A DNA stretch of 64,000 nucleotides from Actinomycetes bacterium (GCA_023429565.1 JAEZDJ010000112.1:5956-69955), one strand, 5' to 3'. Counted from the stretch's first letter, positions 42,644-51,498 are shown. Program-made: numbers and translations. Notes: generated from the letters alone by a model not told the origin.

Positions 42644-43563
42644 GAGAAGCCAAGCTGACCGTTGGAACACGCGGAAGCGCGCTTGCGCTCTGGCAGGCGA
42701 ACCATGTGGTCGGCCTGTTGAAGGCCAGCCACCCCGAACGGGAATTCGACATCAAGGTCATCCGCACGAGCGGCGACAGGAACCTTGAGGTGGCACTGTC
42801 AAAAGTGGGCGGAAAAGGTCTGTTCACCAAAGAGCTCGAGCGAGCCTTGCTCGCAGGAGAAGTTGATCTGTGCGTGCATTCCATGAAGGATGTGCCCACC
42901 GTCCTGCCCGCAGGATTGGCCATAACGGCCATGCTGCCGCGCGCCGATGCGCGCGATGCACTGATTGGATTCAGGGGACTCGCGTTTGCCGAGCTGCCCG
43001 CGGGATCACGCGTGGCAACCGGGTCGCTGCGGAGGACGGCGCAGCTGAGCGTGCTGCGGCCCGACATCGCCTTCTGCGACATTCGCGGCAACGTGGAAAC
43101 GCGCATCGGAAAAGTGAGGGACGGCATGTTCGACGCCGCCGTCCTGGCCGTCGCCGGAGTGGAACGCATGTCGCTGGGCTCCTGCATCGAAGAGCGCTTC
43201 CCCACTGACATCATGGTGCCCGCCGTGGGACAGGGAGCCATCGGCATCGAAACGCGCGAGGAGGACGAGGACGTCCTCGAGACGATGGCCGCCATCTCCT
43301 GCGATGACACGCTGAGAGACGTGGGTGCGGAACGGATCGTCATGCGCGCTCTTGAGGGAGGCTGTCAGGTGCCCCTAGGAGCCTATGCGCGCGAGGAGGC
43401 GGGCGCGTATTCCTTCGACGCCTTCGTGAGCTCCGTCGACGGCTCGCGCGTCGCGCGGACGAGCCTGACTGGACGCGCCGAAGCTTCACGTGAACTGGCC
43501 CTGCAGGCCGTAGACGAGCTCCTGTCGCAAGGAGCGCTCGACATATTGGAGGCAATGCGATGA
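42640..43563 (+). CDS. hemC: Hydroxymethylbilane synthase
   Basis: HemC joins four porphobilinogens into hydroxymethylbilane. The 307-residue protein has LTVGTRGSALALWQANHV, GLFTKELERALLAGEVDLCVHSMKDVPT near residue 68, GSLRRTAQL, RGNVETRIGKV near 150, and EGGCQVPLGAYA near 240, where the Cys carries the dipyrromethane cofactor. It overlaps hemA and the next gene by 4 bp on each side. Confidence 0.96.
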   Translation: MREAKLTVGTRGSALALWQANHVVGLLKASHPEREFDIKVIRTSGDRNLEVALSKVGGKGLFTKELERALLAGEVDLCVHSMKDVPTVLPAGLAITAMLPRADARDALIGFRGLAFAELPAGSRVATGSLRRTAQLSVLRPDIAFCDIRGNVETRIGKVRDGMFDAAVLAVAGVERMSLGSCIEERFPTDIMVPAVGQGAIGIETREEDEDVLETMAAISCDDTLRDVGAERIVMRALEGGCQVPLGAYAREEAGAYSFDAFVSSVDGSRVARTSLTGRAEASRELALQAVDELLSQGALDILEAMR

Positions 43564-45098
43564 GAACGAGCCCTGTCTATCTGGTGGGAGCCGGTCCCGG
43601 CGATCCCGACCTCATCACCGTGCGCGGCCACACCGTGCTGGCAGCTGCGGACGTCGTCGTCTACGACCACCTGGCAAACGATGCCTTGCTGAAACTGGCG
43701 CGCCCGACAGCCCAACTGATATTCGTGGGAAAGAAGGGGTTCAGCGAGCATGTGACCCAAGCCGAGATCAACGCATGCCTGATCGAAAAGGCAACCGAGG
43801 ACGAGCATGCGGTGGTCGTGCGCCTGAAGGGCGGCGACCCCTTCGTGTTCGGTCGCGGCGGAGAAGAGGCGCTCGCCCTGGCGAGCGAGGGCATCCCCTT
43901 CGAGGTGGTGCCAGGCGTGACGGCTGGGGTAGCCTCCCCCGCCTATGCGGGAATTCCCGTCACGCACCGGGGCGTGGCCAGTTCCGTCACGTTCGTCACC
44001 GGCCACGAGACGCCCGAGAAGGAGGGAAGCGCCCTCAATTGGGAGCATCTCGCCCACGGAGCAGACACGCTCTGCTTCTACATGGGCGTTCGCAACTTGC
44101 CCTTGATCACCGCGCGCCTGATGGAGGCGGGGCGCGCCCCCGAAACCCCCGTGGCGCTCGTGCGCTGGGGATCGCTTCCGCAGCAGGAGGTGCTGGCCTC
44201 GACCCTGAGTCAGGCCGCAGATGACGCGCGCTCGGCAGATTTCCAAGCACCGGCCATCATCGTGGTGGGTGACGTCGTTGCGCTGCGCGACGAGCTTGCC
44301 TGGTTCGAGCGACGCCCCCTGCACGGGAAACGCATCGCCGTCACCCGGGCCACGACGCAGGCGTCGGACACCGTGGCGCAGTTGGCCGCCGAGGGCGCCG
44401 ACGTGTTTGAGTTTCCCACCATACGCATCGAGCACCTGGGCATGACCGAGCGGGCCGCACGGGCGATAGACGAGCTACCCTCCTATGATTGGCTCGTCTT
44501 CACCAGCAAAAACGGCGTCGATGCCTTCTTCGCCGACCTCGATGCGCGCGGCCTTGACGCACGGGCGCTCGGCATGGCCCGCATCGCGGCAATCGGACCC
44601 GCCACCGTCACCGCCCTTGAGGGACGTCACCTGCACGCCGACCTCATGCCCGACCGCTACGTGGCCGAGGAGGCCGCCGCAGCCCTGATTGCCACGGGCG
44701 TCCATGGCAAGCGGGTGCTCATCCCCCGCGCCGAGGAGGCACGCGAGATCCTGCCTGAGCTGCTGCGCGAGGCCGGTGCCGTCACCGACGTCGTGGCGGT
44801 CTACCGCACGGTTTTGGACGACACGGCCCAAGCGGGCGCATTCGCGGCCCAACTGCAGAAGGGAGCCATTGACGCCGTGACGTTCACCTCGTCGTCAACG
44901 GTGCGCAACTGCGTTGAGTTGCTGGCGAACGCCTGTGGATCGGAAAGCGAAGCGCGTGACCTGCTCAACGGCACAAAGCTGTTCTCCATCGGCCCCATCA
45001 CGTCAGCCACTCTGACCGAACGGGGTCTCCGTCCCACCGCCGAGGCGGAGACCTACACCATCGACGGCCTGATGGCCGTTTTGAGAAAGGACCTGTAA
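43560..45098 (+). CDS. cobA-hemD: Fused uroporphyrinogen-III C-methyltransferase / uroporphyrinogen-III synthase
   Basis: A 512-residue fusion. Residues 1 to about 250 are the SAM methyltransferase that makes precorrin-2: YLVGAGPGDPDLITVRG, VRLKGGDPFVFGRGGEEA, PGVTAGVASPAYAGIPVTHRG, FYMGVRNL and VGDVVALRDELAWF. Residues 255-512 are uroporphyrinogen-III synthase (HemD): KRIAVTRATTQAS, WLVFTSKNGVDAFF, AIGPATVTALE and the late VTFTSSSTVRNCVELL. The fusion delivers uroporphyrinogen III straight to the siroheme branch. Coupled by 4 bp to hemC and followed 1 bp later by ahbC. Confidence 0.95.
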   Translation: MRTSPVYLVGAGPGDPDLITVRGHTVLAAADVVVYDHLANDALLKLARPTAQLIFVGKKGFSEHVTQAEINACLIEKATEDEHAVVVRLKGGDPFVFGRGGEEALALASEGIPFEVVPGVTAGVASPAYAGIPVTHRGVASSVTFVTGHETPEKEGSALNWEHLAHGADTLCFYMGVRNLPLITARLMEAGRAPETPVALVRWGSLPQQEVLASTLSQAADDARSADFQAPAIIVVGDVVALRDELAWFERRPLHGKRIAVTRATTQASDTVAQLAAEGADVFEFPTIRIEHLGMTERAARAIDELPSYDWLVFTSKNGVDAFFADLDARGLDARALGMARIAAIGPATVTALEGRHLHADLMPDRYVAEEAAAALIATGVHGKRVLIPRAEEAREILPELLREAGAVTDVVAVYRTVLDDTAQAGAFAAQLQKGAIDAVTFTSSSTVRNCVELLANACGSESEARDLLNGTKLFSIGPITSATLTERGLRPTAEAETYTIDGLMAVLRKDL

Positions 45099-45099
45099 C

Positions 45100-46476
45100 A
45101 TGATCGGCATCTCCAAGCTGTACTGCGGCGCCGTGGAAGCGTCCGACGTGCTGCGCTACAACCGCGAGTCAAAGAAGCTTCCCAGCGATCTGCTGCAGTT
45201 CTCGGCAGACAAGAAGCCCATTGTGGTATGGAATTGCACGCGCACCTGCAATCTGAGATGCATCCACTGCTATGCGGGATCGGACGCCCAGCGCTATGAC
45301 GAGCTTTCCACCGCAGAAGCGAAGTCGATGATAGACGATCTGGCAGCCTTTGGCGCACCCGTGCTGCTGTTCAGCGGCGGCGAGCCCTGCCTCAGGCACG
45401 ACCTCGTCGAACTCATGCACTATGCCAAAAACAGCGGCATGCGCGTGGTCATCTCGACCAACGGCACCATGATCACTCCCGACCTTGCGCGCCAGTTTGC
45501 CGATGTCGGCCTGTCTTATGTGGGAGTGTCGCTGGACGGCGGCCGCAGGACCCACGACCGGTTTCGCGGCGTCGAAGGGGCCTTCGACCGGTCCCTCGAA
45601 GGCATGCGCAACGCCAAGGCGGCGGGCATCAAGGTGGGCCTGCGCATGACCATAAACAAGATGAATTGGGAAGACATCAACGACATCTTCGACATCATGG
45701 AAGCCGAGGACATCAACCGAGCCTGCTTCTACCACCTCGTGTACACCGGCCGCGGGAGCGAGCTCATGGACGAGGACCTGGATCACGGGGAAACCCGTCG
45801 GGCCGTGCGCCTGATCATGGACCGCACGCGCGCCTGGTTTGACCGGGGAGGCGCACCCGAGGTGCTGACCGTGGATAACCATGCGGACGGCCCCTTCGTC
45901 TACACCGAGCTGCTGCGCGAAGATCCCGCGCGGGCGGCCGAAGTGCTGCAGCTGCTGCAGTGGAACCGCGGGAACTCCACCGGTGCGGGCATCGCCTCGA
46001 TCAGCTGGGACGGCGAGGTGTATGCCGACCAGTTCTGGCGGCATTTCAGCTTCGGCAACGTGCGCACCCGACCCTTCAGCGAGACATGGACCGACGTGAG
46101 CCGCACCACGCCGGAAAGCGAGCTCATGTTCCGGCTGAAGGACAAGCGTCCCTTCGTGAAGGGACGCTGCGCCCGTTGCCGATGGCTCGACATCTGCAAC
46201 GGCAACTTCCGCGTGCGAGCCGAAGCGGCCACGGGAGACCTCTGGGCGAGCGATCCCGCCTGCTATCTGACGGACGAGGAAATAGGACTTTCCCACGAGG
46301 ACATTCGCGCCATTGCAGCCGAGGAGAAAGCCCGTTCGGAGCGCATTGGCATCCTCGACGAGCAGGGCGCGCCCTATGAGGTCATGGCCGACATCACGCC
46401 GTCGAACGCCGCAGCCCTCTCCCCCTCCGAAACGACGTGCGTCCCAGCCAAACATGACGCGAAGAACGAGGCATAG
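45100..46476 (+). CDS. ahbC: 12,18-didecarboxysiroheme deacetylase AhbC (radical SAM, NirJ-like)
   Basis: AhbC removes the C2 and C7 acetate side chains of didecarboxysiroheme, giving Fe-coproporphyrin III. The 458-residue protein starts with MIGISKLYCG, the hallmark N terminus of NirJ/AhbC proteins. It has the radical-SAM motif CNLRCIHC at residues 50-57, FSGGEPCLR near 99 and a C-terminal auxiliary cluster region, GRCARCRWLDICNGN followed by SDPACYLTDEEIG. A tail of about 60 residues beyond it is poorly conserved. The substrate comes from the AhbA-AhbB fusion two genes down; NirJ of heme d1 synthesis is the alternative, but nirD/L/F/S genes are absent. Confidence 0.88.
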   Translation: MIGISKLYCGAVEASDVLRYNRESKKLPSDLLQFSADKKPIVVWNCTRTCNLRCIHCYAGSDAQRYDELSTAEAKSMIDDLAAFGAPVLLFSGGEPCLRHDLVELMHYAKNSGMRVVISTNGTMITPDLARQFADVGLSYVGVSLDGGRRTHDRFRGVEGAFDRSLEGMRNAKAAGIKVGLRMTINKMNWEDINDIFDIMEAEDINRACFYHLVYTGRGSELMDEDLDHGETRRAVRLIMDRTRAWFDRGGAPEVLTVDNHADGPFVYTELLREDPARAAEVLQLLQWNRGNSTGAGIASISWDGEVYADQFWRHFSFGNVRTRPFSETWTDVSRTTPESELMFRLKDKRPFVKGRCARCRWLDICNGNFRVRAEAATGDLWASDPACYLTDEEIGLSHEDIRAIAAEEKARSERIGILDEQGAPYEVMADITPSNAAALSPSETTCVPAKHDAKNEA

Positions 46477-46479
46477 ACC

Positions 46480-47460
46480 GTGAGATTCCCCTCCTATCGC
46501 CCCCGCCGCATGCGCACGAACGAGACGGTGCGCACCTTCATACGCGAGGCACCGGCAATCGACGCCGGCAAGCTCATCTATCCCCTGTTCGTCAAGCCGG
46601 GACGGGGCTGCAAGGACGAAATAAAGACCATGCCGGGCATCTTCCAGTTCAGCCCCGACACGGTGCTCGACGAGATAGACGAGGTGTCCGATCTCGGCAT
46701 CGGCGCCGTCATGCTGTTCGGCCTGCCGGCGCGCAAGGACGCGCGCGGCAGCGAGGCCTACGACGAGCACGGCATCGTGCAGGAAGCCATCCGCGCCATC
46801 AAGGCGCATCGTCCCTCGCTGTACGTGATCACTGACGTGTGTCTGTGCGAGTACACGGACCACGGCCACTGCGGCCTGCTTGACAAGGCAGGATGCGTGA
46901 CGAACGACGACACGCTCGAGCTGCTGGCCGCCGAAGCCGTGAGCCATGCGCGCGCCGGCGCCGACATGGTTGCGCCCTCGGACATGATGGACGGCCATGT
47001 GGCCGCTCTGCGCGGCTCCCTTGACGCGGCCGGCTTTACCGACACGCCAATCATGTCGTATTCAGCAAAATACGCGTCCGGTTACTACGGCCCCTTCCGT
47101 GAGGCGGCCGATTCAGCTCCCGCCTTTGGCGACAGGCGCGCCTACCAAATGGACCCCGCCAACGTCGAGGAGGGGCTGCGAAGGACCGCGCTCGACATAG
47201 ACGAGGGCGCCGACATGGTGATGGTGAAGCCAGCGCTCGCCTACCTGGACGTGCTGCGAGCCGTGAAGCGGGAATTCGGCTACCCCACCGTGGCCTACAA
47301 CGTGAGCGGCGAATACTCGATGGTGAAAGCGGCGGCGCAGGCGGGAATGATCGACGAGCGGCGCATCGTGATGGAGTCGCTCACCTGCATGACAAGGGCC
47401 GGGGCCGACGCCATCATCACCTACCACGCAAAGGAAGTGGCACAATGGCTGAAAAGGTAA
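46480..47460 (+). CDS. hemB: Delta-aminolevulinic acid dehydratase (porphobilinogen synthase)
   Basis: HemB condenses two 5-aminolevulinates to porphobilinogen. The 326-residue protein is of the zinc-dependent type: the three Cys ligands are in DVCLCEYTDHGHCG near residue 125. The Schiff-base lysines are in SYSAKYASGYYGPFREA near 195 and MVKPALAYLD near 250. The start is GTG at 46480 with GAGG 8 nt upstream. Its last 16 bp overlap the ahbAB start. Confidence 0.96.
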   Translation: MRFPSYRPRRMRTNETVRTFIREAPAIDAGKLIYPLFVKPGRGCKDEIKTMPGIFQFSPDTVLDEIDEVSDLGIGAVMLFGLPARKDARGSEAYDEHGIVQEAIRAIKAHRPSLYVITDVCLCEYTDHGHCGLLDKAGCVTNDDTLELLAAEAVSHARAGADMVAPSDMMDGHVAALRGSLDAAGFTDTPIMSYSAKYASGYYGPFREAADSAPAFGDRRAYQMDPANVEEGLRRTALDIDEGADMVMVKPALAYLDVLRAVKREFGYPTVAYNVSGEYSMVKAAAQAGMIDERRIVMESLTCMTRAGADAIITYHAKEVAQWLKR

Positions 47461-48506
47461 CGCTTGACGACCTCGTCCTCTCACGGATCCAGACCGGCTT
47501 CCCCCTGTCGTCCCGTCCCTATGATGCGCTGGCCCGCCTGTTTGACGTTTCGCCGGAAGCGGTGCAGGCTGCCACGGCGAACCTGCGCGATCGGGGCATC
47601 GTCCGCCGTATCGGGGCCACGTTCGACCCTTCCCATCTGGGATACGTGTCAACCTTGGCGGCCCTCGCCGCACCGGAGGACCGAATCGAGGCCATCGCCG
47701 ACATGGTCAATGGCTACGACGAGGTGACGCACAACTACCAGCGTGACGACCGCCACAGCCTCTGGTTCACGGTCATCGCACCCTCGCGCCAACGGATCGG
47801 CGAGGTGCTGTCCGCCATCGAATCCCAGGCAGCATGCGGCTCCGTGCTCGACCTGCCCGCCACACGCCTGTTCAAGATCCGCGTGGATTTTCCGGTGGCG
47901 GGAATGGACGTCGGCGAGTTCGAGCCGCGCACCATCGTTCCCGCCAACGTGAGCCCCGCCCGCTTCACGGATGCCGAACGCGCGCTCGTGCGCGCCCTGC
48001 AGGGCGACATCGGCATCGGCGCCACCCCCTTTGCGGACCTGGGCGAGACCGTCGGCATGACCGAGGACGAGGTGCTTGAAACCATGGGGCGGTGGCGCGA
48101 CGAGGGCATCGTCCGACGCCTGGGCGCCGTGGTGCGGCATCGCACGATGGGAATGACGGCCAACGCCATGACCGTGTGGGACGTGCCTGACCGCAACGCG
48201 GTGGACGCGGGAGAAGCAATGGCGGCGTTTACGGAAGTCAGTCACTGCTACGAGCGCGTGCGGTCGGAAGACTGGCCCCACAACCTGTACGCCATGATAC
48301 ATGGGACAACCCCCGAAGCGTGTCACCAAACCGCGACGCGCATCCATGCCGCGCTCGCTTCGCGGGGCATCGCCGTCCCCGATCCGCGTTTGCTGTTTTC
48401 CACCAGGGAGTTCAAGAAGACCTCCATGCGCTACTTCACGGAAGACGCGACCCACACCGCGCCGGAAGGCGCAAGCCATGCCACGCGACAGGCCGAAAGG
48501 AGCTGA
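47445..48506 (+). CDS. ahbAB: Siroheme decarboxylase, AhbA-AhbB fusion
   Basis: Siroheme decarboxylase removes the C12 and C18 acetate carboxyls of siroheme; in most organisms AhbA and AhbB are separate Lrp/AsnC-like subunits. Here one 353-residue chain holds two tandem copies. The first spans about residues 6-150 (winged helix, RDRGIVRRIGATFDPSHLGY, then YDEVTHNYQRDD). The second spans about 172-340 (FTDAERALVRALQGDIG, RDEGIVRRLGAVVRHRTMGM, then EVSHCYERVRSEDWPHNLYAMIHG with the conserved His/Tyr residues). These are enzymes, not regulators, despite the AsnC fold. Positioned between hemB and hemL. Confidence 0.88.
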   Translation: MAEKVTLDDLVLSRIQTGFPLSSRPYDALARLFDVSPEAVQAATANLRDRGIVRRIGATFDPSHLGYVSTLAALAAPEDRIEAIADMVNGYDEVTHNYQRDDRHSLWFTVIAPSRQRIGEVLSAIESQAACGSVLDLPATRLFKIRVDFPVAGMDVGEFEPRTIVPANVSPARFTDAERALVRALQGDIGIGATPFADLGETVGMTEDEVLETMGRWRDEGIVRRLGAVVRHRTMGMTANAMTVWDVPDRNAVDAGEAMAAFTEVSHCYERVRSEDWPHNLYAMIHGTTPEACHQTATRIHAALASRGIAVPDPRLLFSTREFKKTSMRYFTEDATHTAPEGASHATRQAERS

Positions 48507-48510
48507 CCCC

Positions 48511-49794
48511 ATGAAGCATGCGATGTCAGAGAAGCTGTTCGATGAGGCACGGCGGTGCATACCCGGAGGAGTCAACTCGCCCGTGCGCGCCTTCGCGAAC
48601 GTCCATGCCCAACCGGTGTTCTACGAACAGGCTCAAGGCAGCCGGGTCATCGACGTCGACGGTAACGAGTATGTCGACTTCATCGGCTCATGGGGTCCCA
48701 TGATTTTAGGACACCGCCCCTCCTGCGTGATGGAGGCGGTGTCAGGCCAGCTGACCCGGGGAACCTCGTTCGGCGCGCCCTGCGAGGCGGAGGTGCGCCT
48801 GGCGCAAAAGATCTGCGAACTGGTGCCCGCAGCCGAGCGGGTGCGCATGGTGTCCTCGGGCACGGAAGCGACCATGAGCGCCCTGCGCCTTGCGCGCGGC
48901 TTCACCGCCCGGCCCCAGTTCGTGAAGTTCGAAGGCAACTACCATGGCCACAGCGATGCCTTGTTGGTCAGCGCGGGGTCAGGCATGGCGACGTTCGGCA
49001 TTCCCGGCACGCCGGGCGTGACCGAGGGCGCAGTGGCCGACACCCTCACCCTCCCCTACAACGACCTCGCTGCCGTGCAAAAGGCGTTCGAGCGGCATCC
49101 GCAGGACATCGCGGCCGTCATCGTGGAGCCCGTCGCGGGAAACATGGGCGTAGTGCCCCCATGCGAGGGCTTTTTGCAGGGACTGCGCGACCTGTGCACC
49201 CGCTTTGGAGCGCTTTTGATATTCGACGAGGTCATTTGTGGATTTCGTCTCTCGCTCGGAGGGGCGCAGCAGCTGTTCGGCGTCATCCCCGACCTGTGCT
49301 GCTTCGGGAAGATCATCGGCGGCGGCTTTCCCGTGGGAGCCTTCGCCGGCCGAGCCGACATCATGGACCAGCTGGCCCCGGAGGGTCCCGTCTACCAGGC
49401 GGGCACGCTTTCCGGCAATCCCGTGGCCATGGAGGCAGGCCTCGCCATGCTCCGCGAACTCGAGCGCAACCCCCCTTACGAGCGCCTCGAGCAGCTGGGA
49501 AGCCGCATGGAGCAGGGGCTCATGCAAGCCATCGAGGCAACCGGTGTCGCAGCAACCGTCGCGCGTGCCGGATCGCTGCTCACGCTGTTCTTCTCCGACG
49601 CGCCGGTCGATGGGTGGGAAAAGGCCGCAAAGTGCGACGCTGAGGCGTTCGCCCGCTATTTTCATGGTATGCTTTCACGCGGCTTCCTCATAGCTCCCAG
49701 CCAATATGAAGCGCTGTTCCTTTCGGCCGCCCACACGCGCGACGATGTCGACAGCTTCGTGCGGGCAGCCCATGAGGCACTCGCAGACGCGTAA
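48511..49794 (+). CDS. hemL: Glutamate-1-semialdehyde 2,1-aminomutase
   Basis: HemL converts glutamate-1-semialdehyde to 5-aminolevulinate using PLP. The 427-residue protein has PGGVNSPVRAF, GPMILGHRP, SSGTEATMSALRLARG near residue 117, EPVAGNMGVVPP near 205, FDEVICGFRLSLGGAQ near 240 and the PLP lysine in CCFGKIIGGGFPVGAFAG near 268. The ATG at 48511 has AAAGGAG upstream; an open frame begins earlier inside ahbAB but is spurious. Last protein gene of the heme operon, 28 bp before the tRNA. Confidence 0.95.
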   Translation: MKHAMSEKLFDEARRCIPGGVNSPVRAFANVHAQPVFYEQAQGSRVIDVDGNEYVDFIGSWGPMILGHRPSCVMEAVSGQLTRGTSFGAPCEAEVRLAQKICELVPAAERVRMVSSGTEATMSALRLARGFTARPQFVKFEGNYHGHSDALLVSAGSGMATFGIPGTPGVTEGAVADTLTLPYNDLAAVQKAFERHPQDIAAVIVEPVAGNMGVVPPCEGFLQGLRDLCTRFGALLIFDEVICGFRLSLGGAQQLFGVIPDLCCFGKIIGGGFPVGAFAGRADIMDQLAPEGPVYQAGTLSGNPVAMEAGLAMLRELERNPPYERLEQLGSRMEQGLMQAIEATGVAATVARAGSLLTLFFSDAPVDGWEKAAKCDAEAFARYFHGMLSRGFLIAPSQYEALFLSAAHTRDDVDSFVRAAHEALADA

Positions 49795-49822
49795 GACTGT
49801 CATGCGGCCAAAAGCCAAACGC

Positions 49823-49898
49823 GCCCCCTTCGTCTAGCGGCCAAGGACGCCGGCCGCTCGAGCCGGAGACGGGGATTCGAATTCTTCAGGGGGCACCA
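49823..49898 (+). tRNA. tRNA-Glu(CUC)-like gene with atypical anticodon loop
   Basis: A 76-nt cloverleaf including encoded CCA. The acceptor stem GCCCCCT/AGGGGGC pairs perfectly. The D-arm GTCTAGCGGCCAAGGAC is the tRNA-Glu form (U11-A24, C12-G23). The anticodon stem CCGGC/GCCGG encloses the 7-base loop CGCTCGA, giving anticodon CUC at 49857-49859. The variable region is four bases, as in tRNA-Glu. The loop is abnormal: position 33 is G, not the near-universal U, and 37-38 are G-A. The T-stem GGGGA/TCTTC has two G-U pairs and an A53-U61 pair. It lies 28 bp after hemL and before the operon terminator, so it is probably cut from the heme mRNA. A degenerate pseudogene is the main alternative. Confidence 0.8.
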
Positions 49899-49910
49899 CT
49901 GATTCACACA

Positions 49911-49939
49911 AGCGCCTGACGGCCAACGTCGGGCGCTTT
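49911..49939 (+). terminator. Terminator of the heme operon and tRNA
   Basis: AGCGCCTGACG (49911-49921) pairs with CGTCGGGCGCT (49927-49937) in an 11-bp stem with one T-G pair and the loop GCCAA, followed by a short TTT. The strong stem compensates for the short U-tract. Confidence 0.75.
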
Positions 49940-49971
49940 CAGCTGCATGCAGAAAGGGGCACGGCCAACCC

Positions 49972-51453
49972 ATGCACACCGGATTCAACAACGACAGGTA
50001 CATCGCGCTCCAAGCAGAGCACATCCGCGAGCGCATCTCCCAATTCGGCGGCAAGCTCTACCTGGAGTTCGGCGGCAAGCTGTTCGACGACCATCATGCC
50101 GAGCGGGTGCTGCCCGGCTTCGAGCCCGATTCCAAGATACGCATGCTGGAGCAGCTTGTCGACGACGTCGAGATCATCCTCGCAATCAACGCCAGCGACA
50201 TCGAGAAGAGCAAGCAGCGCGGCGATTTGGGAATCACCTACGACGAGGAGTCCCTGCGACTCATGGACGCGTTCCGCGGCATGGGCTTCCTGGCGAGCAG
50301 CGTGGTCGTCACCCAATACACGGGCCAGCCGGCCGCGGATGCGTTCCGTCGGAGGCTCGACGCCCTGGGCATCAGGAGCTACCTCCATTATCCCATCGCC
50401 GGATACCCCTACGACATCGACCACCTCGTCAGCGACGAGGGCTATGGCAAGAATGCCTTCGTCGAGACGACGCGCCCCCTTGTGGTGGTGACGGCCCCCG
50501 GACCCGGCAGCGGGAAGATGGCCACCTGCCTGTCACAGCTGTACCATGAGCACAAGCACGGCATCGCCGCCGGCTACGCCAAGTATGAGACGTTCCCCAT
50601 CTGGAACCTCCCCTTGAAGCATCCCGTGAACATCGCCTACGAAGCGGCGACGGTCGACCTCGACGACGTGAACACCATAGACCCGTTTCACTTGGAGGCC
50701 TACGGCGAGACGACCGTCAACTACAATCGGGATGTGGAGATATTTCCCGTCCTGAAGGCCATGATGGAACGGATAGCGGGAACAAGCCCCTACCGCTCGC
50801 CGACGGACATGGGAGTCAACATGGCCGGTCGGGCAATCGCCGACGAACAGGCCGTGCGCGAGGCCGCATGCGGGGAAATCGTGCGCCGGTACTTCCAGAC
50901 CGCCGTCGACGTGAAGCGCACCGGCGTCGGGGAAGAGCGCATCGAGAAACTTGAGCTTCTCATGAACCAAGCAGGGGTGAACGTGAACCTGTCACCCGCC
51001 CGCCGTGCCGCCCTGCAGAAGGAGGAGACCACGGGAGGCCCTTCCGGCGCGATGGTGCTGCCCGACGGCTCAGTGGTGACCGGCAAGACATCGGCCCTGC
51101 TCGGTGCTGCATCCTCCTTGCTCATGAACGCCCTCAAGGGCATCGCGGGAGTCAATGGCGACATCGACGTCATCAGCGACCCCATCATCGAGCCCATCTG
51201 CCGCCTCAAGACCGACCAGCTTCACAGCCGCAATCCCCGCCTGCACTCTGACGAGACGCTCATCGCGCTCTCCATCAGCTCGGCGACCGATCCGCTGGCC
51301 GCCCGCCTGATCGACCACATCGGAGACCTGCAGGGCTGCGATGCGTTCTTCAGCGTCATCATCTCGTCGACCGACGAACGGCTGTATCGCACCCTCGGCA
51401 TCAACGTGTGCTGCGAGCCGAAGTACGAGCAGCATCGGTACTACCACAAATAG
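49972..51453 (+). CDS. DUF1846 (UPF0371) family protein
   Basis: A 493-residue protein of the DUF1846 family, recognised by FGGKLYLEFGGKLFDDHHAERVLPGFEPDSKI at the start, KSKQRGDLGITYDEE, the glycine-rich TAPGPGSGKMATCLSQLYHE near residue 170 and PTDMGVNMAG near 280. Family members form a nucleotide-kinase-like fold, but no reaction is established. It lies just past the heme operon terminator and is probably its own unit. An AAAGGGG site lies about 12 nt before the ATG, a bit far. Confidence 0.88.
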   Translation: MHTGFNNDRYIALQAEHIRERISQFGGKLYLEFGGKLFDDHHAERVLPGFEPDSKIRMLEQLVDDVEIILAINASDIEKSKQRGDLGITYDEESLRLMDAFRGMGFLASSVVVTQYTGQPAADAFRRRLDALGIRSYLHYPIAGYPYDIDHLVSDEGYGKNAFVETTRPLVVVTAPGPGSGKMATCLSQLYHEHKHGIAAGYAKYETFPIWNLPLKHPVNIAYEAATVDLDDVNTIDPFHLEAYGETTVNYNRDVEIFPVLKAMMERIAGTSPYRSPTDMGVNMAGRAIADEQAVREAACGEIVRRYFQTAVDVKRTGVGEERIEKLELLMNQAGVNVNLSPARRAALQKEETTGGPSGAMVLPDGSVVTGKTSALLGAASSLLMNALKGIAGVNGDIDVISDPIIEPICRLKTDQLHSRNPRLHSDETLIALSISSATDPLAARLIDHIGDLQGCDAFFSVIISSTDERLYRTLGINVCCEPKYEQHRYYHK

Positions 51454-51498
51454 GGGAAGCCGGCGTGCAAAGATACGGGGCAGTCTACCGTGGCGGGG

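Noticed and set aside
45169..46998. 609-residue open frame antisense to ahbC and hemB
   Set aside because: It mirrors the codon pattern of two clearly recognised genes on the other strand, has no family motif and no ribosome binding site. Long antisense frames are expected at this GC content.
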